Below are positions 37,801 through 38,485 of a stretch of DNA of 38,485 nucleotides, one piece after another. Position numbers and translations under genes: made by a program. Source of the stretch: a virus; IMG/VR virus record IMGVR_UViG_3300005527_000121, positions 1 through 38,485 of that record, one strand, 5' to 3'. The notes beneath the pieces were generated by a model that was given only the letters and a program-made list of their open reading frames with translations, was not told where the DNA came from and did no database searches. Position 1 is the stretch's first letter. Each line of letters begins with the position of its first letter.

Positions 37801-38485
37801 TATTAACCACAGAATAAGCGTTACAGCAACGGCACTCTCCGATCAAATCCTAACAGCACCTGAAACCTTCAGTACAGACACAGCAGCTTTGCAATACGCG
37901 CCGTCAAGTCTATATAACTTGACAACGCTTAGCAATGCTCCTGTAGGCACTTACATCACATTCACTTACGCAGCGAATACGAATACGAGAACGCAGACAA
38001 CGACAAGACCTACGCAAACTGATGCGGATATGAATGCTAATGGTATGTTGATTTATACCAGAGTGTACGCTTCTCCTAGTACGGCTGCTCAACCATCAAC
38101 AATTGCAATTCAGATTGGTAAAGGTTTAAAGGGTAAAACTATAGACTTATACAAAAATTCAGGAAAAGCAATAGCCGGAAACCCTGATCTTTTTGCATCA
38201 GGTGGAAATAACGACCAGTATGGATTATATTTTAAAGACTACAATGAAGTAACTGGAGTGCTTTTATTAGACGCAGGATTTCTCAGATATGCTACAGCGA
38301 CAACAAACCAATTTTGGTTTTCAGACACTACCGTACAAGCTTCAGGCTACCTCGTAATTAATGCGAGCAAGAATGTTTCGCTCACGGGAATGAATATTGA
38401 GCGAGTGGCAGCTAGAGGAATTAACACCGCAGGAACAGTAATGAACGCAACTGGTGTAACAATGCCAGTAACTGTTGTATTTGAT
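34808..38485 (+). CDS. Very long tail fibre with repeated C1q-like jelly-roll domains, 3' end cut by window
   Basis: 1,226 codons open to the right edge, so the C-terminus is missing. Residues 1-60 hold an attachment-like GDLACDINDSNKIKRYDAN. At about 297-350, AWQGYTPTFQGFGTPTNVEF is a module common in phage tail proteins. Four later blocks of 110-140 residues share a C1q/TNF-like pattern (a SGVYSI or SGIYSV strand, FKNG or SKNA turn, LxAGDVV or LVAGDVIR, HNFSATY). Such trimeric jelly rolls bind surface sugars or proteins. The gene starts at ATG 34808 after GGAGAATG. It is the likely receptor-binding protein. Confidence 0.75.
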   Translation, partial: MSNFFRVRNGLNLSPVDLTTLTSPQAGDLACDINDSNKIKRYDANLLSWTEVGSGGVGNIDALLTQNFDSAALSQFTQTGLALVTSNTLNGSQTARLIHQSGSPQSFKQVISVDRKYRSQLMQLSLLLQSSAPQGDVTLNIFDETNAVNIVASEQLTTGSQAISGLATTNLSPTISGFTNAVINTLKVGERVTGSGIPTGSIINSINATALTVTISQNATATASGLTLNFSELPARQVVSFVIPASCASLSYTITALAEAGLPETYVDDVVIELAETALLETSVEVPVVTAWQGYTPTFQGFGTPTNVEFEWRQVGENVEIRGKFTSGTPTAVEARVGLPAGLTSAGTSLIPSIQVIGGSSTTYSSTLYFSNTTLIEPSVTYLTFGVQTSTTGSLSKATGTAVAVTSTQVSLFASVPCAGLSATQVKEIPLTQSGLVQEADSYLYITGNAGQAITANVTNIPFSTVQQSVGDAFSWNGSQLTVFKTGVYSILGVVVATGNLSNRIQLFKNGVANILISPYTTTSIHYGECSIYLSAGDVVSLRFPDSNTTLVNSVAHNFSATYQGSLKQVNVIANQKATIPTSELRFEGASNRGTGSESTIVQFTTQTRLRGDAFSILSTTTEGTAITMLKAGRLNISSNLVLPSAQTIAISRNQQNRTAFPSGSEVLSATDVTAAGIRGQVSWSGDVNVGDVIRIYAGTTPTANGSNQLNLSFQEQSVQVSVSNVLPQFSESDSSVRVDTANGYGSTGTRIRRFSNVRDNIGADIVYADSATAGSSFTIVTSGIYSVSYSDIFTASILFGISKNASSLTADVQSLSATERLANNTSVANSVANVAWEGYLVAGDVIRAHSNVGTQVNPELASFTISKVGKPNVTGVNVTPFVNVPQPESQVAYMLNTSGFTNADITGTLTSLYGNGIFSYDSTTGVYTILKACTVFATYGSRSNGASYTAPAIIINGSVVAIADSVAASSYTISVSHNFRALPGDQLKFKNSSIVSSINHRISVTATALSDQILTAPETFSTDTAALQYAPSSLYNLTTLSNAPVGTYITFTYAANTNTRTQTTTRPTQTDADMNANGMLIYTRVYASPSTAAQPSTIAIQIGKGLKGKTIDLYKNSGKAIAGNPDLFASGGNNDQYGLYFKDYNEVTGVLLLDAGFLRYATATTNQFWFSDTTVQASGYLVINASKNVSLTGMNIERVAARGINTAGTVMNATGVTMPVTVVFD

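Noticed and set aside
1-38485. CRISPR arrays, insertion sequences, integrase and attachment sites
   Set aside because: No regular repeat-spacer pattern, transposase, recombinase or terminal inverted repeats were found; the only repeat array has degenerate units and uneven spacing.

Overview
The window is part of a virulent tailed-phage (Caudoviricetes) genome of low to moderate GC. It has two divergent arms. The left arm (bases 1 to about 14,460) is read entirely on the minus strand and carries metabolic, DNA-modification and many very small accessory genes. The right arm (about 15,620 to the end) is read on the plus strand and carries lysis, packaging, head, tail and fibre genes. A 1.16-kb gene-free region (14,462-15,619) separates them; it holds an array of imperfect repeats, promoter-like elements and a leader hairpin. 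I see no integrase, excisionase, CRISPR array, tRNA or insertion sequence. The host cannot be named. A lipobox protein, muralytic enzymes and an adenosylcobalamin-type ribonucleotide reductase suggest a Gram-negative host with access to B12.

Left arm, in order of transcription (14,460 down to 1). It begins with a 20-residue hydrophobic peptide and a basic helical protein. Next is a roughly 400-base non-coding stretch with two hammerhead self-cleaving ribozymes of different topology: type II at 14,037-14,088 and type III at 13,709-13,761. They flank a predicted 310-nt excised RNA. The 3' strand of the second ribozyme is also the Shine-Dalgarno sequence of the next gene. Then come a putative lipoprotein, a winged-helix protein and dense runs of overlapping tiny genes. 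At least 17, probably 18, of these tiny genes share an N-terminal signature (Met, one or two hydrophobic positions, then Gln at residue 5 or 6, often Gln-Tyr) followed by a second hydrophobic strand; I call this the MxIxQ family. Embedded among them are three enzymes of an amide-bond-forming cassette: a GS-fold amidoligase, a class II glutamine amidotransferase and an ATP-grasp ligase. A Mom-like DNA-modification protein and a class II ribonucleotide reductase (cut by the window edge) follow.

Right arm. It holds a small zinc-ribbon protein, an M15 endolysin, a holin-like membrane protein, a probable small terminase, the large terminase, a trypsin-like protease with a signal anchor, the portal, a lytic transglycosylase, several head-to-tail or tail structural genes, a permuted NlpC/P60-type protein, scaffold, major capsid protein, and a fibre cassette ending in a very long C1q-like fibre cut by the right edge. 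The 8-base word TAACAACT occurs just upstream of seven plus-strand gene blocks and looks like a late-promoter or other control element.

The most unusual parts are the hammerhead-flanked RNA with its ribozyme-masked ribosome binding site, and the expanded MxIxQ family interleaved with amidoligase genes. All functional calls come from reading motifs by eye; no database search was run.
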